From Dothistroma septosporum (taxonomy: Eukaryota > Ascomycota > Dothideomycetes > Mycosphaerellales > Mycosphaerellaceae): DNA of 64,000 bases. The translations under genes were made by a program, and so were the position numbers. The stretch covers positions 992,001 to 1,056,000 of the forward strand of contig NBZP02000048.1 of the NCBI GenBank assembly GCA_002236755.2, read 5' to 3'. The notes under the pieces are model-generated. The model ran no database searches, was not told the DNA's origin, and worked only from the letters and a program-made list of their open reading frames with translations. Of the stretch, positions 54,853 through 64,000 are shown piece after piece. Position 1 is the first letter of the stretch. Each line of letters opens with the position of its first letter.

Positions 54853-55464
54853 ATGACTTTCTCCAAGACTTCAGCCCTGGCTCTGGCTTTTGCGCTGGCT
54901 AACGCTCTGCCACAAACACCAGCAGGTCTTGCCATACCGCCCAGCGCCAAGAATCTGCCGAACTGCGCTGTAACACCACTGATCACCCTGCTCACTGCCA
55001 CCGGATGTTCTCAAGTCACGACAAAATGCCTTTGCCAGGACCCGGCCAGGACACTTGCCAGCATTCAGGGGTCGATCCGGACATCATGCACAGACGACGC
55101 TGAATACGAGCAAGTCTGGTCATATGTTCAAGGCTGTTGTCCCACCAACTCTTCGACCGCCAGTACCACTGAGGCTCCAACATCAAGCTCATCAGCCTCT
55201 AGCTCAACGGTCGTGGCGCAAGGCAACCTGACCGCTACCTCCACAACAAACGGCACAGCCATCGTCTTCTCGGCGCCAATCATCACAGCTTCGAACACCA
55301 CTAGCAATGGAACTACAATTACCACTCCTCCAACTGTGTCAGCAACGGGAGGCAGTGAGGATACAATTGTCCCCTCAGACGGGGGAGCTTCCAGCTATGG
55401 AACGAGCTTTGCTGCTCTGACCGTCGCGATTGGTTGTATGACTTGGGTCTTTGCTGAGCTTTGA
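54853..55464 (+). CDS. CFEM-like GPI-anchored cell-surface protein
   Basis: One exon encodes 203 residues. A signal peptide (KTSALALAFALANALP) is followed by a Cys-rich domain at residues 34-96: LPNC, TGCSQVTTKCLCQDPAR, SIRTSCTDDAEYEQV, QGCC. The CLC core and the spacing are those of a CFEM domain. Only seven Cys are present rather than eight, the second canonical Cys is a Pro, and the Asp that binds heme in some CFEM proteins is not visible. A Ser/Thr-rich glycosylated stalk (residues 97-175) and a hydrophobic C-terminus (TSFAALTVAIGCMTWVFAEL) predict a GPI anchor. Such proteins sit on the wall or membrane and act in iron capture, adhesion or host contact; which of these applies cannot be told. 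Confidence 0.8.
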   Translation: MTFSKTSALALAFALANALPQTPAGLAIPPSAKNLPNCAVTPLITLLTATGCSQVTTKCLCQDPARTLASIQGSIRTSCTDDAEYEQVWSYVQGCCPTNSSTASTTEAPTSSSSASSSTVVAQGNLTATSTTNGTAIVFSAPIITASNTTSNGTTITTPPTVSATGGSEDTIVPSDGGASSYGTSFAALTVAIGCMTWVFAEL

Positions 55465-56159
55465 CGATGTACTTGATCAATATAATCATAGTATGACCTA
55501 AAAACGAATCGTAATAGACCCTTCAGCATTGTGCGTAGTAATGCACAATGCATACAACACTCGAAGTCGTTCCTGCCTCAAGCGTCATAAGCTGCTTAGT
55601 CAGTCTACTTTTCGTTCCTCCCTTGGTCCCTCGTTCTTCATCAACATGCACATATACATCACTACCATGATGTCCAGCTCATTGTCACCACTTTTGACGT
55701 CGAATGATCTATGATCTTGCCGGTCGAGCTCGTCTGCAAAGTGGCATGCCGCAGATGCCGTTGCTGAAGAGCGTTGAGTCGTTGGATCAAACCTCTCTGC
55801 GGCAATTTCCATGGACACTGCGACCCTCAGGCCCTGCTTCCACGCATCCAACATTGACAGACGTACTATCACGGCAACTATGAACGTCCGGGAGCCACCA
55901 TTGGTGGATACTTCCATGCAAGCGGCATACTGAGTCGGTGAAGAAATCTGTGGACTCCGCGTCTCCCGGTGTTCGCCTCCACCCTGAAGCGCCTACTCGT
56001 TGACGTGGAAGCCGGCGTTATCGTCGTATACTGGCGCGATGACCTGCACTGAAAGAAGCCGATTCCGAATGTAAGTCTCAGCATATAGTGGTACAGCTTC
56101 CTCCCCGCTCTTCTTGGCTTTCTTCTTCGCAGGTAAGCTATCAGCCTCATCTTGTCACT
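55465..56159. other. Intergenic region upstream of pectin methylesterase
   Basis: About 0.7 kb. Short protein-like stretches occur on the plus strand near 55.86-56.05 kb (for example YYHGNYERPGATIGGYFHAS) but are bounded by stops. A minus frame (55917..55600) is also present. I assign none of them. Confidence 0.3.
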
Positions 56160-57553
56160 ATGTCTCGAAAGGCGTCACTCTTGATTGGCCTATTTCGGCT
56201 ATCAACTTCGTTCGCACTCTCGTTGGATCGAACAAAGTGTCAAGCCCCCACCGAGAATCCGCTCGATGGATGTCCACAGGGAACTCTGCTAGTCGGGGCC
56301 AATCAGACGTTCACTTGCGTACAGTCCGCAATCCTGAGCTTGCCGAAGAACAATGATAGCTACACTATTCTCGTCCTACCTGGCGACTACACTGAACAAG
56401 TCAATGTCACTCGCCATGGACCAGTCACCATACTCGGACAGACATTCCACCTCAACAATGCATCCGCCAACCTTGTCAACATCATCTGGCACAACGCAAC
56501 CGGTACAGCAGCGACTGGCACCTACGACAACGCATACACAAGTACACTGACGATCGCGCCAACTTTCAATTCCAGCTTGACAGGCTCTGGGCCCACAGGC
56601 AATGCTGTGCCCGCAGGTACGCCATTTGGTAACGTGAACTTCCGAGCGTACAACCTCAACTTTATCAACGACTACCTCCCCTACTCCGCCGGACCGAGCT
56701 TAGCACTAAGCGTGTGCTATGCCAATGCTGGTTTCTACTATAGCCAGTTCCTGAGCTACCAGGATACAGTAAGTTGTGCTTCGGTGGTATCCCTCAGAGA
56801 CTTTGCTGATGTCGTCGAAGGTGTACGTGGGCAAGCTTGGCAATACCTACATGCACGAGTGTACCATCGGGGGGCAGACAGATTTCTTCTGTAGGTCTAG
56901 ACTGCCAATGTCGCGCGGTGATGATCAAGTCTAATCACCTGCAGACGGGTTCGGCACTCTCTGGGTCGAGAACTCCCAAGTCCTCCTCCGCGGTTGCGGT
57001 GGTGGTATCACAGCATGGAAGGTAGGTACATCACTCGATACATCCAGTCTCTCAGCGACTGACAATCCCTAGGGGACCAACACTACATACGAGAACAAAC
57101 ACGGCGTCTACATCCACGACAGCCAAGTGATCGCCGCCAACGATACGCTGAACATCACCCACAAATGTGCCCTCGGCAGGCCTTGGAACGCCCTGCATCG
57201 AAGCATATTCTCCAAGAGCTACCTGGATGACAGCGTCTTGCCTGCAGGATACATCGACTGGAGCACGACAGATCCTCGAGCGAATGTTAGTAAGCTGCCT
57301 GGTCCCGGCATTCAACACCAGACTAGTGTAACAGATGAGTGACTGACTAACGAGTCCAGACACGACCATGGCCGAATATCGCGACCGCGGCCCCGGCTTC
57401 AACGCAACAGCACGCGCGGCGAGCAACATCACGATCGAGCTAACCTCAGAGCAGTACGAAAGATACTCAACGCCAGAGAAGGTCTTTGCGTTTCCATTCA
57501 CGGGAACTTTTGGCAATACTGCCTGGATCGACCGGGATCCGCAAGCCTGTTGA
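56160..57553 (+). CDS. Pectin methylesterase, carbohydrate esterase family 8
   Basis: Five exons, 56160..56768, 56821..56890, 56945..57021, 57073..57289 and 57360..57553, give 388 residues. A signal peptide (ASLLIGLFRLSTSFALS) is followed by the right-handed beta-helix: FTCVQSAILSLPKNNDSYTI, YTEQVNVTRHGPVTILGQ and QFLSYQDT. The acid/base Asp is D202 (QDT), the nucleophile Asp is D224 (QTDFFYG, built across a splice) and the substrate-binding Arg is R288 (LGRPW). The enzyme removes methyl groups from pectin outside the cell and prepares it for lyases and polygalacturonases. DFFYG stands where most members have DFIFG. The last donor was set at 57290 (GTAAGC), because that gives RANVNTTMAEYRDRGPGFN. 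Many N-glycosylation sites are visible. Confidence 0.93.
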
Positions 57554-58299
57554 GGCTGGCGCTGATATTCGATATTGCAGTACACTCAGCGCGCATACAT
57601 AGCGTTGGGTATCACAGTCGGAAATCACGACTCGTCATCCTCCCATCCTCCTATTACAGCAGTCTCGCAACACCACCAAGACCAACATTCCTGCCGTCGT
57701 TGTCGGCGTTGCTGATCAGTAAGACGGCATCCTCATCTGTGCAACACTATCGCCAGCGATAATATTCCAAGCCGATCTTTTCCTTGCTCCCCAAGAATAA
57801 TCGTCCTCATGCCATGGAATCGCTGCAAAGCCCTGTGCTGCATTTAGATCTTGGCCAACCTCCATCCACACAGCGTTCAGACTCGTCCATTCCAACACAA
57901 ATCAAGGCCGCCAAGTCCATCCGGCTCCACCCGCTCCACACCGAGGGTTCTTGGCAAGCTCGGCATCTGCTGCGTGCAAGCCACGCGATCAAGTGGAACA
58001 ATGTACGTCCTCGCGGCGAGTGCAATCGGGTCGCCTGCTCACTACACCAGATGTGTAGTCTACGTAGTCATGGCGTGGTAATGAACAGACGTCTCCGTGA
58101 CTCTTCGCCATCTTCCAACGTCAAGCCGTTGGAACGACCGTCAGGCAGTGCAGGATCTGGGCATCCACTGCAAAAGCCGTAGCAGACTTTAAGCTCCACG
58201 AATACGTGGGTAGCAGTGTTCGCCAAGTGCTGCACGAACACTTCAGACGCCAACTAAGTAGATCTTCATTGGGGTTGGGTTTGAACAGCAGGCTGGACG
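57554..58299. other. Convergent intergenic region
   Basis: About 0.75 kb lies between two 3' ends. A 132-codon plus frame (57784..58182) overlaps minus frames and has no family features. Confidence 0.35.
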
Positions 58300-58929
58300 T
58301 CATTGATCGATTCTGTGTAGGCTGCTGTTGATCAGACCAAATCTCTCCGAGAAGCGTTTCCAGCCTTGGCCTACGGAGCTCACAGAGCTTCGTCGTCGCA
58401 GTCGAGTGTACGCGTTGTCAGATTGGTCTTTCCCAGCGAGGCCACTCTCTACTCGCGCGACTGCTGCAGCGTATGTGGGATAGTTCTTCCTGGCGGAGGG
58501 GAGGACTTCATGAGGCTCTGAAGATAGGTAGAGCCTGATACGGTCGTTCATGTCGCGATTCCGTCGCGAGCGCTCCGTCTCGATGCTGCAGCCGCTGATG
58601 GTTCGAGAGATAGGGCTGAGTTGGCCTGCATTGAGGTTCAGAGTGACCATACTCCCTCTCCTCGTAGCAGGCGTCACGCCGATTTCAGATATGGTTGGCG
58701 ATGAGGTGATTGAGCTGGCAGAAGATGTGCTACCGAACAGTCTGTGCGTCGATCGGTGATGGTTCTCCCCGTCGCAGAATGGACAGTTGTCTTTGCGAAC
58801 TTCCCAGCCTTGGAGTCGAAGCCTTTCCGAACAGTTTGCGAGGTTGCTTATTGGGTTGCAAGGTGAGACCAGCTCGTACCAACGATGTTGACACGCGCCA
58901 GTACTCACATTCAGACCGGCAATACACAT
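58300..58929 (-). CDS. Fungal CxxC-motif protein, function unknown
   Basis: One exon encodes 209 residues from the ATG at 58929; upstream frame extends further but looks like leader. The first half has a conserved pattern: MCIAGLNVSTGACQHRWYEL, VSPCNPISNLANCSERLRL, WEVRKDNCPFCDGE. The Cys and His pairs (ACQH, NC, CPFC) suggest a small zinc-binding fold. The rest is Ser/Thr/Arg-rich and probably disordered, ending in RLRRRSSVSSVGQGWKRFSERF. I have seen this CQHRWY...CPFC layout in many uncharacterised Pezizomycotina proteins, but I know of no function. No signal or membrane segment. Confidence 0.7.
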   Translation of the reverse strand: MCIAGLNVSTGACQHRWYELVSPCNPISNLANCSERLRLQGWEVRKDNCPFCDGENHHRSTHRLFGSTSSASSITSSPTISEIGVTPATRRGSMVTLNLNAGQLSPISRTISGCSIETERSRRNRDMNDRIRLYLSSEPHEVLPSARKNYPTYAAAVARVESGLAGKDQSDNAYTRLRRRSSVSSVGQGWKRFSERFGLINSSLHRIDQ

Positions 58930-60511
58930 GCCAGGCCAGGTCGTGCTACGGTAGTAGGTGCCAGATCGTCGTCGAGGGAAAAGTAGCGGTCTGAACCTTC
59001 TATGGAGGTCCGATACGGAGGCAGGCGTGATCTTTGTCGCAACGTTGTGGTGGATGAGATCGCGTGTTGCCGACCAAGGCAGAGGTGGCGATCGATTCGC
59101 GACACGGACGTGTTGTGACGCTGGCTGTTCTTGTTGGTTGCCAGATAAGAGGTGAAACGCGGTCTTATGGGTTTCACAACGAGGTGATCTCGGAAGCGGG
59201 GAGGGTTGGATCAGACCGACAATGCATGCCAATCTGGGGATTTGCGGCGGGAGGCGCTGCTACTCGCCAGGACGAATTTTGTTACTACTCGTGCAGCAAG
59301 CCAAACGCTCCAGCGTCCTGTGCCGTTTGTGAATGCGTTGTCGTTGCGCGCAGAAGTGGCGTAAATGTTGAACGGGGCGTCCAGATCCGAGCGATGCGCG
59401 TGAACCAAGGGCCAGAGGTCGAAGAGAGGAAGGTCCGGGAGGGTGGAATGGGGAGGGACAGAGGGAGGGAGAGGGAGAGGGAGAGGGAGAGGGAGAGGGA
59501 GAGGGAGAGGTCGACACGAGGCTTTTGTGTCCTTGATGGTCGAACCCTTGCGCAACGTGGCAGACAAGCCTCGTTTCTGGTTCAACGCTGACGGGACCGG
59601 GGAGCGCAAAAGGTGCACAGGTGTGTGAGTAGAAGTAATGAAGATCAAGGTAGATTTAGCGTCGGTGCATGCTACGTCGCATTCTCTTTGCACTCATCAA
59701 GAAATACATTAACCAGACCACCGCCGTTCCTTCATCAGTGCACACGCACTCCCTTCCCTGCTGTCGTTGCTGCCCATCATCACGCCAGCCGGCCTTCTTT
59801 CTCCTCCCACGCCTGTCCCGTGTAGTGCCGCCGGCAAGATGTCACAATTTACAAATGGCGCTGCTGAGTGCTAGGACAGGGCCGGCGACAGGCCACCAGT
59901 GAATGCGCATTAGCTCGACAGGGCCGCTCCCTTCCCTCCCCGAACACGTCTAACGCGTCCTTCGGCATTAGTGAGTGCACTGTGACCGCCTCCTTGGGAC
60001 ATCCTCCCGCTCACTCGGCTGCGTCCTGCTGCGCGTCGGGCGATGTTCTGATGACGCCTCCTCGACAGCAGCACGCACGTGTACATGTACTATAGGCTCG
60101 TCTCGCCGAGCCCACGTGCGACCGTGAGTAGTGAGCTTCATCACTCAGGACACGCAGACTGTACGATCCATGTAGATCTTGTGCAACACATCTGGCATAC
60201 CTGGCACTGCAGCGACGAACAGGGAGGGAGTGATAGCCGATTTCGCCGAGTCGCACACCGAAACTATCTGTCTCTTTCGGATCTGTGATCATTCGGAATC
60301 CCGATACATCTCAACTCATGGGCCGGACTTCTTGCTCCCACCAAGCAGTCTCAGAAATGCCCCACCGAGAACTGTTCTCCCACCACATTATCGGCACAAT
60401 CATCCACGAATCCGCCAGCATGTCACATCCATCATCAAGCACGCTCATCCTTGCCGCTTGACAGCGCCTCATCTCCCTGCTCATTCATCTCAACAGCCGA
60501 AGATATCGCAC
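58930..60511. other. Intergenic region with a hexamer microsatellite
   Basis: About 1.6 kb. Long open frames near 59.2-59.7 kb on both strands arise from a GAGAGG microsatellite and look unreal. The last 150 bases before 60512 resemble a fungal leader (C/A-rich). Nothing else was recognised. Confidence 0.4.
59469..59510. repeat. Hexamer microsatellite (GAGAGG)x7
   Basis: Seven perfect copies of GAGAGG form a pure purine tract, extended on the left by imperfect GAGG units to 59461. Confidence 0.9.
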
Positions 60512-60695
60512 ATGTCCCAAGGTCTGGACCATCGCAAACCTCAGGCTGCCGTGGAAGAGAAACCTTCGGTACGCTCCCAAGTATCCCCGTCCGCTAACCT
60601 TCGGCTCCCTGGGGCGGAAGCAGCAAGCCGATGAGCTAGTGTCTCAGTGGACGAACAGCACCGCCGCACCGGCAGCCCGGGAGCACGAGATGTCG
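60512..60695 (+). CDS. Possible tiny spliced gene, function unknown
   Basis: An ATG in good fungal context at 60512 opens MSQGLDHRKPQAAVEEKPS. It is followed by a convincing intron (60569..60623: GTACGC donor, GCTAACC branch, AAGCAG acceptor). Exon 2, 60624..60695, reads QADELVSQWTNSTAAPAARE, then HEMS, and meets another GTGAGA donor. Where the third exon starts is not clear: a 36-nt intron would end it soon at AGLRSTV, while a roughly 100-nt intron would add about 30 residues. The encoded protein would have only 50-80 residues. The intron signals are the main support. Confidence 0.3.
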
Positions 60696-61426
60696 GTGAG
60701 ATGATGATGATGGGATCTCGTGCAACATCAGGCCGGGTTACGAAGCACTGTGTGACAATAATGTGTGGAACTTTGTTGACTCAACACTCACGAGACATCT
60801 GGGCGTGGGGCTGCAACCGTCTGCGAGAGGAGAACGTGCGTGTCAAAGAGGTTTCGTGTCAGCGACCCATGATGGCTAGAGACATGATCTCTTCATCACT
60901 ACTTCATTGTGACTGACCGATTCGTGACGTCGAAACGTTTTCTCGCCCAGAAACTCTTGCTCTCATCAGCTTTTGTCTTCGATCCATGCTCCCGGACAAG
61001 GCTCCAGCAAAGTGATGATGCCGTCATGCCGGCAGTCCAAACCCACCAAGCATCAGGGAGCAACGCCCCCGATGCACAACACAGGGAAGCACCTGCACGG
61101 AGCATCAGTAGAGAATGAACGATCAGACGGTGGACGTCAGCTGAATCTCAACATATTCAACGAATGGCACACCGAACAAGACGATGCAACTTCCTTTTGC
61201 AGAAGACAGCTTTTGGCGCCAGTTCTTGCGGAGCCATCAAAATAGTACATTTCCAGCGCTAAAACTTTTCATGTGCTGTGTTATCGCATTCGAAGCCCAG
61301 CGATCGGTGCCTGCTCAGCGCCTACATGTTCAGACAAATCTGATGCAAAACAGGATTTGCTCCCGCCCCGATGCTTACCACCAAACTCCGGAAACGCCTT
61401 GCTGTACACAGGGAAAGAAGAGCAGA
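60696..61426. other. Intergenic region upstream of the ILV2 3' end
   Basis: About 0.7 kb, including the uncertain 3' exon(s) of the tiny gene and the downstream region of ILV2. No other gene was seen. Confidence 0.35.
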
Positions 61427-63591
61427 CTATCGACCAGATCGTTCCTTGGTCCGCTGTCTCCTCTCCTTCTCCTTGGCCTCATCGTACACCAAGAACTCGT
61501 GAAGGGCGCTACCACCAGGCACCATGGGCAGCACTGGCACCTTCTGGTCGACCTTGACTTCAAGGAAGGCTGGACCTGGGCCAGAGCCCTCGATCAGCCA
61601 CTGTAGGTCGTCCTCCAGGGTCGCGAGCTTGGTAGTCCTCCTCGCGGGTACGTGCATTGCCTCGGAGAGCTTCACGAAGTCCGGGTTCCGTTGGTGAGTG
61701 TGTGCGAAGCGGTCGTTGTAGAACAGGGACTGCCATTGCGTGACCATGCCTTGCTCTTCATTGTTCAGCACAATGACTTTAACGCCGATGTTGAACTCTG
61801 CTGCGGTTCCGAGCTCGGTCTGGGTCATTAAAAAGGAGGCGTCGCCGTCAATGTCAATAACGAGCTTTTCTGGCTGTGCAACCTTGGCGCCGATAGCGGC
61901 TGGAAGACCGTAGCCCATCGTTCCTAGACCACCGGATGTGATCATGGAGCGCGGTGTCCGCCACCTGTAATGCTGTGCTGTCCACATTTGATGTTGGCCG
62001 ACACCAGTAGCAATGATCGTGTCCTCTTTCCGGTCCGCGGTCATGTCCGAGAGCTTTGTGATCACGGTCTGTGGTTTAATGGCACCGTCTGGTCCGGACT
62101 CCTTCTCGTAAGCCCATGGGAACCTCTCCTTCCAGGCGTTGATCTGGTCAAACCACTCCTTCCTCACACTTTCACTTCTTTCCTCAACGTGTGGCAACAG
62201 GAGAGCCAGGTTTGCTGTCACATCTCCCTCCACAGCTTCGGTCGCTTGCACAACCTTGTTGATGTTCTTAGGCATGATATCGAAGTGGATGATACCACCA
62301 CGGCCCTCTTCTGCCGCCTTGCGCGCTTGTGGAGCGAAACGTGCCACGGCTCCTGTGATGCGATCATCGAAGCGAGCACCAAGAGCAATGATCAGATCGG
62401 CCTCCTGCATTGCCATGTTCGCGAAGGCAGAGCCGTGCATGCCCAGCATGTGCAGAGACTTAGGATCGAGTTCATCGTATCCTCCAAGACCTTGTAGAGT
62501 GGTTGTCACGGGAATCTGCGCCTTCTCGGACAGCTCCTTCAAGAACTTTGGACCATCGGGATGACCCATTACACCCTGACCCGCGTACACGACAGGCTTC
62601 TTGGCCATGTTGATCAAGTCTGCAGATCGCCTGATGCTACCATCCAACTGTTTCATCGACAGCTCACGCGCCGCAACAGACGCGGCAGATGGATGGAGTG
62701 GCAAGGTCGAGGTCATAGGAATTGGTCTCTGGAGCTTTCCAGCTGTGACGTCCTTGGGCAGATCCACCAAGACTGGACCAGGTCTTCCAGAAGTGGCAAT
62801 TTCGAAAGCCTCGTTTATCCTTCGGGGAAGCTCTGCCACGTTCTTAACCATGACGTTCCACTTTGTGCAAGCTCTTGAAATGCCGACAGTGTCGGCCTCC
62901 TGGAACGCGTCTGAACCGATAGCTCCGGTCACGACCTGACCACAGAACACGACCATTGGGGTACCATCCATAAGGGCGTCCTGCATGGGCGTGATGGTGT
63001 TCGTAGCGCCAGGACCAGAAGTCACCACCACAACGCCTGGCTTGCCCGAGGCTCGCGCGTATCCTTCGGCCATGTGGCCAGCTCCTTGCTCATGTCTGGG
63101 CAGAATGAAGTCGAAGTGTTCGCTGTTGTAAATGGCGTCGAATACTGGGAGGATAGCACCGCCTGGGTAACCGACTGGCCACGCCTTGTTAGCACGTGCA
63201 ACATGGCGGAAAGGGACTGCATAGCATTGTACGTACAGACATGCTCCACGTTATGCCTCAGCATCATCTCGTGGAAGATCTCCCCACCAGTCATGCCAAC
63301 GAAGCTGTGGTCCATCTCGGGCTGCCGGAATTTCTCCAATGGCTGCACATTGCGCAGATTTGGCTCGTCGCGGTTGAAGGCTGGGCTGGGCACAGCTCGT
63401 TGCGGTGCCGTCGCTGCTGCCTGTGCAGTTCTCGTGGCCGACTTTGACACATTTCGCCGTCCTGACTCCTGTGGTCTCTGCGCGGACTGTTTTCGGTAGG
63501 GCGAGATGGCGGCGGGTGCTGGAGTGGTGGAAAATCGGCGGGCTTGCGGGAGGCATTGAATGGCCTGTTTGGCCGCCTTTGATTGCAACAT
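61427..63591 (-). CDS. ILV2: Acetolactate synthase catalytic subunit, mitochondrial
   Basis: Two exons, 63591..63237 and 63174..61427, with a 62-nt intron (GTACGT donor, GGCCAG acceptor), give 700 residues, slightly longer than the yeast protein. It condenses pyruvate to acetolactate, or pyruvate with 2-ketobutyrate, in valine, leucine and isoleucine synthesis. A basic, Ser/Ala-rich mitochondrial presequence covers about the first 90 residues (AKQAIQCLPQARRFSTTPAP). The splice builds VEHVFGYPGGAILPVFDAIY. Next come the catalytic Glu in LPRHEQGAGHMAEGYA, VTSGPGATNTITPMQDA, the FAD region with GARFDDRITG, and the thiamine diphosphate motif from GDASFLMTQTEL to VIVLNNEEQGM. The start at 63591 is the first ATG in frame. 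Confidence 0.96.
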
Positions 63592-64000
63592 GGCCGCTGT
63601 AGTCGTGCGAACAATCTCAATGGCCTGTCGTGGGGTACGGCGAGTGAAGCGAAGAGGAGCAAGGATTATTGAAATAAGGTGGTGCAATGTCCACGAAGAG
63701 GAGTCATTATTTTGGGAGTCAGTCGAGCCTAGATCACTGCGACCTCGGCGTGCATTTCATTTCTGCAGCGGCGACGGTTGGTCCCGAAGCGCGGAGCCGC
63801 TGAGACAGCATGAGCCAATGAGAAGGCCAGCCACCAAAAGGCCGCACCTCCAGTCCTCTACCACAGTCGACGGCGCATGTGAAAGTAGAAACAACATCCA
63901 CGTTGCAGTCGGATTTATGGCACTACTATGAACACTCCACGCTCACCACCAGCAGGTGCTCGTCGTCATGTGCGCAATATCTCACACCCAACTCCTACAC
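63592..64000. promoter_or_regulatory. ILV2 upstream region
   Basis: The last 409 bases of the window lie upstream of ILV2. I looked for a TGACTC-type general-control site and did not see a clear one. No gene is recognised. Confidence 0.3.

Noticed and set aside
59211..59693. Long frames on both strands around the GAGAGG microsatellite
   Set aside because: A repeat with a unit of six bases stays open in several frames; the translated text is a PLPLPL or GRGRGR run.
1..64000. CRISPR arrays, bacterial operons, prophage or secondary-metabolite backbone genes
   Set aside because: None is present: genes have introns and individual promoters, no regularly spaced repeats occur, and no polyketide, peptide or terpene synthase was found.

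Overview
The window reads as nuclear DNA of a filamentous ascomycete (Pezizomycotina). I infer a plant-associated Dothideomycete such as Mycosphaerellales, but nothing here fixes the species. The evidence is: monocistronic genes on both strands; short introns (about 46-70 nt) with GTANGT-type donors, CTAAC/CTGAC-like branch sites and CAG/TAG acceptors; a Zn2Cys6 regulator; CFEM, GH11 xylanase and pectin methylesterase genes; and an AT-rich transposon with the marks of repeat-induced point mutation (RIP). Starts and splice sites were chosen by hand from reading frame, splice consensus and family sense, and none has been checked against transcripts.

Layout. 1-9.6 kb: a CorA-like membrane protein running off the left edge, HMG-CoA synthase, a fungal single-pass glycoprotein and a small secreted NTF2-like protein. 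10-15.4 kb: an amino-acid/amine permease, a Zn2Cys6 regulator and an aldehyde dehydrogenase lie side by side and look like a small catabolic group. 16-25 kb: GH11 xylanase, an MBOAT/wax-synthase-like acyltransferase, an M28B peptidase relative with a changed catalytic residue, a SIRT5-like sirtuin and an inositol-monophosphatase-like enzyme. 25.7-28 kb: secreted dipeptidyl-peptidase 5.

28.6-30.5 kb is a RIP-degraded Tc1/mariner-like element with inverted repeats. Beyond it lie a small acidic protein and, at 32.1-38.2 kb, the most unusual gene of the window. It encodes a protein of about 2,000 residues that joins a long unrecognised N-terminal half to a ubiquitin-specific-protease domain with a duplicated PHD-like zinc module, a RING-like insert, two zinc-finger-like motifs and a C-terminal coiled coil. 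A frame change near 34.85 kb is either a 62-nt intron or a one-base deletion.

38.5-49.2 kb: a metallophosphoesterase/5'-nucleotidase, a UstS-type glutathione S-transferase, a SnoaL-like protein, an arylsulfotransferase, an MFS transporter with a one-base frameshift, and cytochrome heme lyase. 49.2-55 kb is gene-poor and holds pieces that look like decayed genes, with a DUS4-type tRNA-dihydrouridine synthase inside it and a CFEM-like GPI protein at its end. 56-64 kb: pectin methylesterase, a fungal CxxC protein, a possible tiny spliced gene and mitochondrial acetolactate synthase (ILV2).

Most genes are ordinary metabolism (sterol, branched-chain amino acids, heme attachment, tRNA modification) mixed with secreted or wall-degrading proteins. 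There is no secondary-metabolite backbone gene, no CRISPR and no convincing RNA gene.
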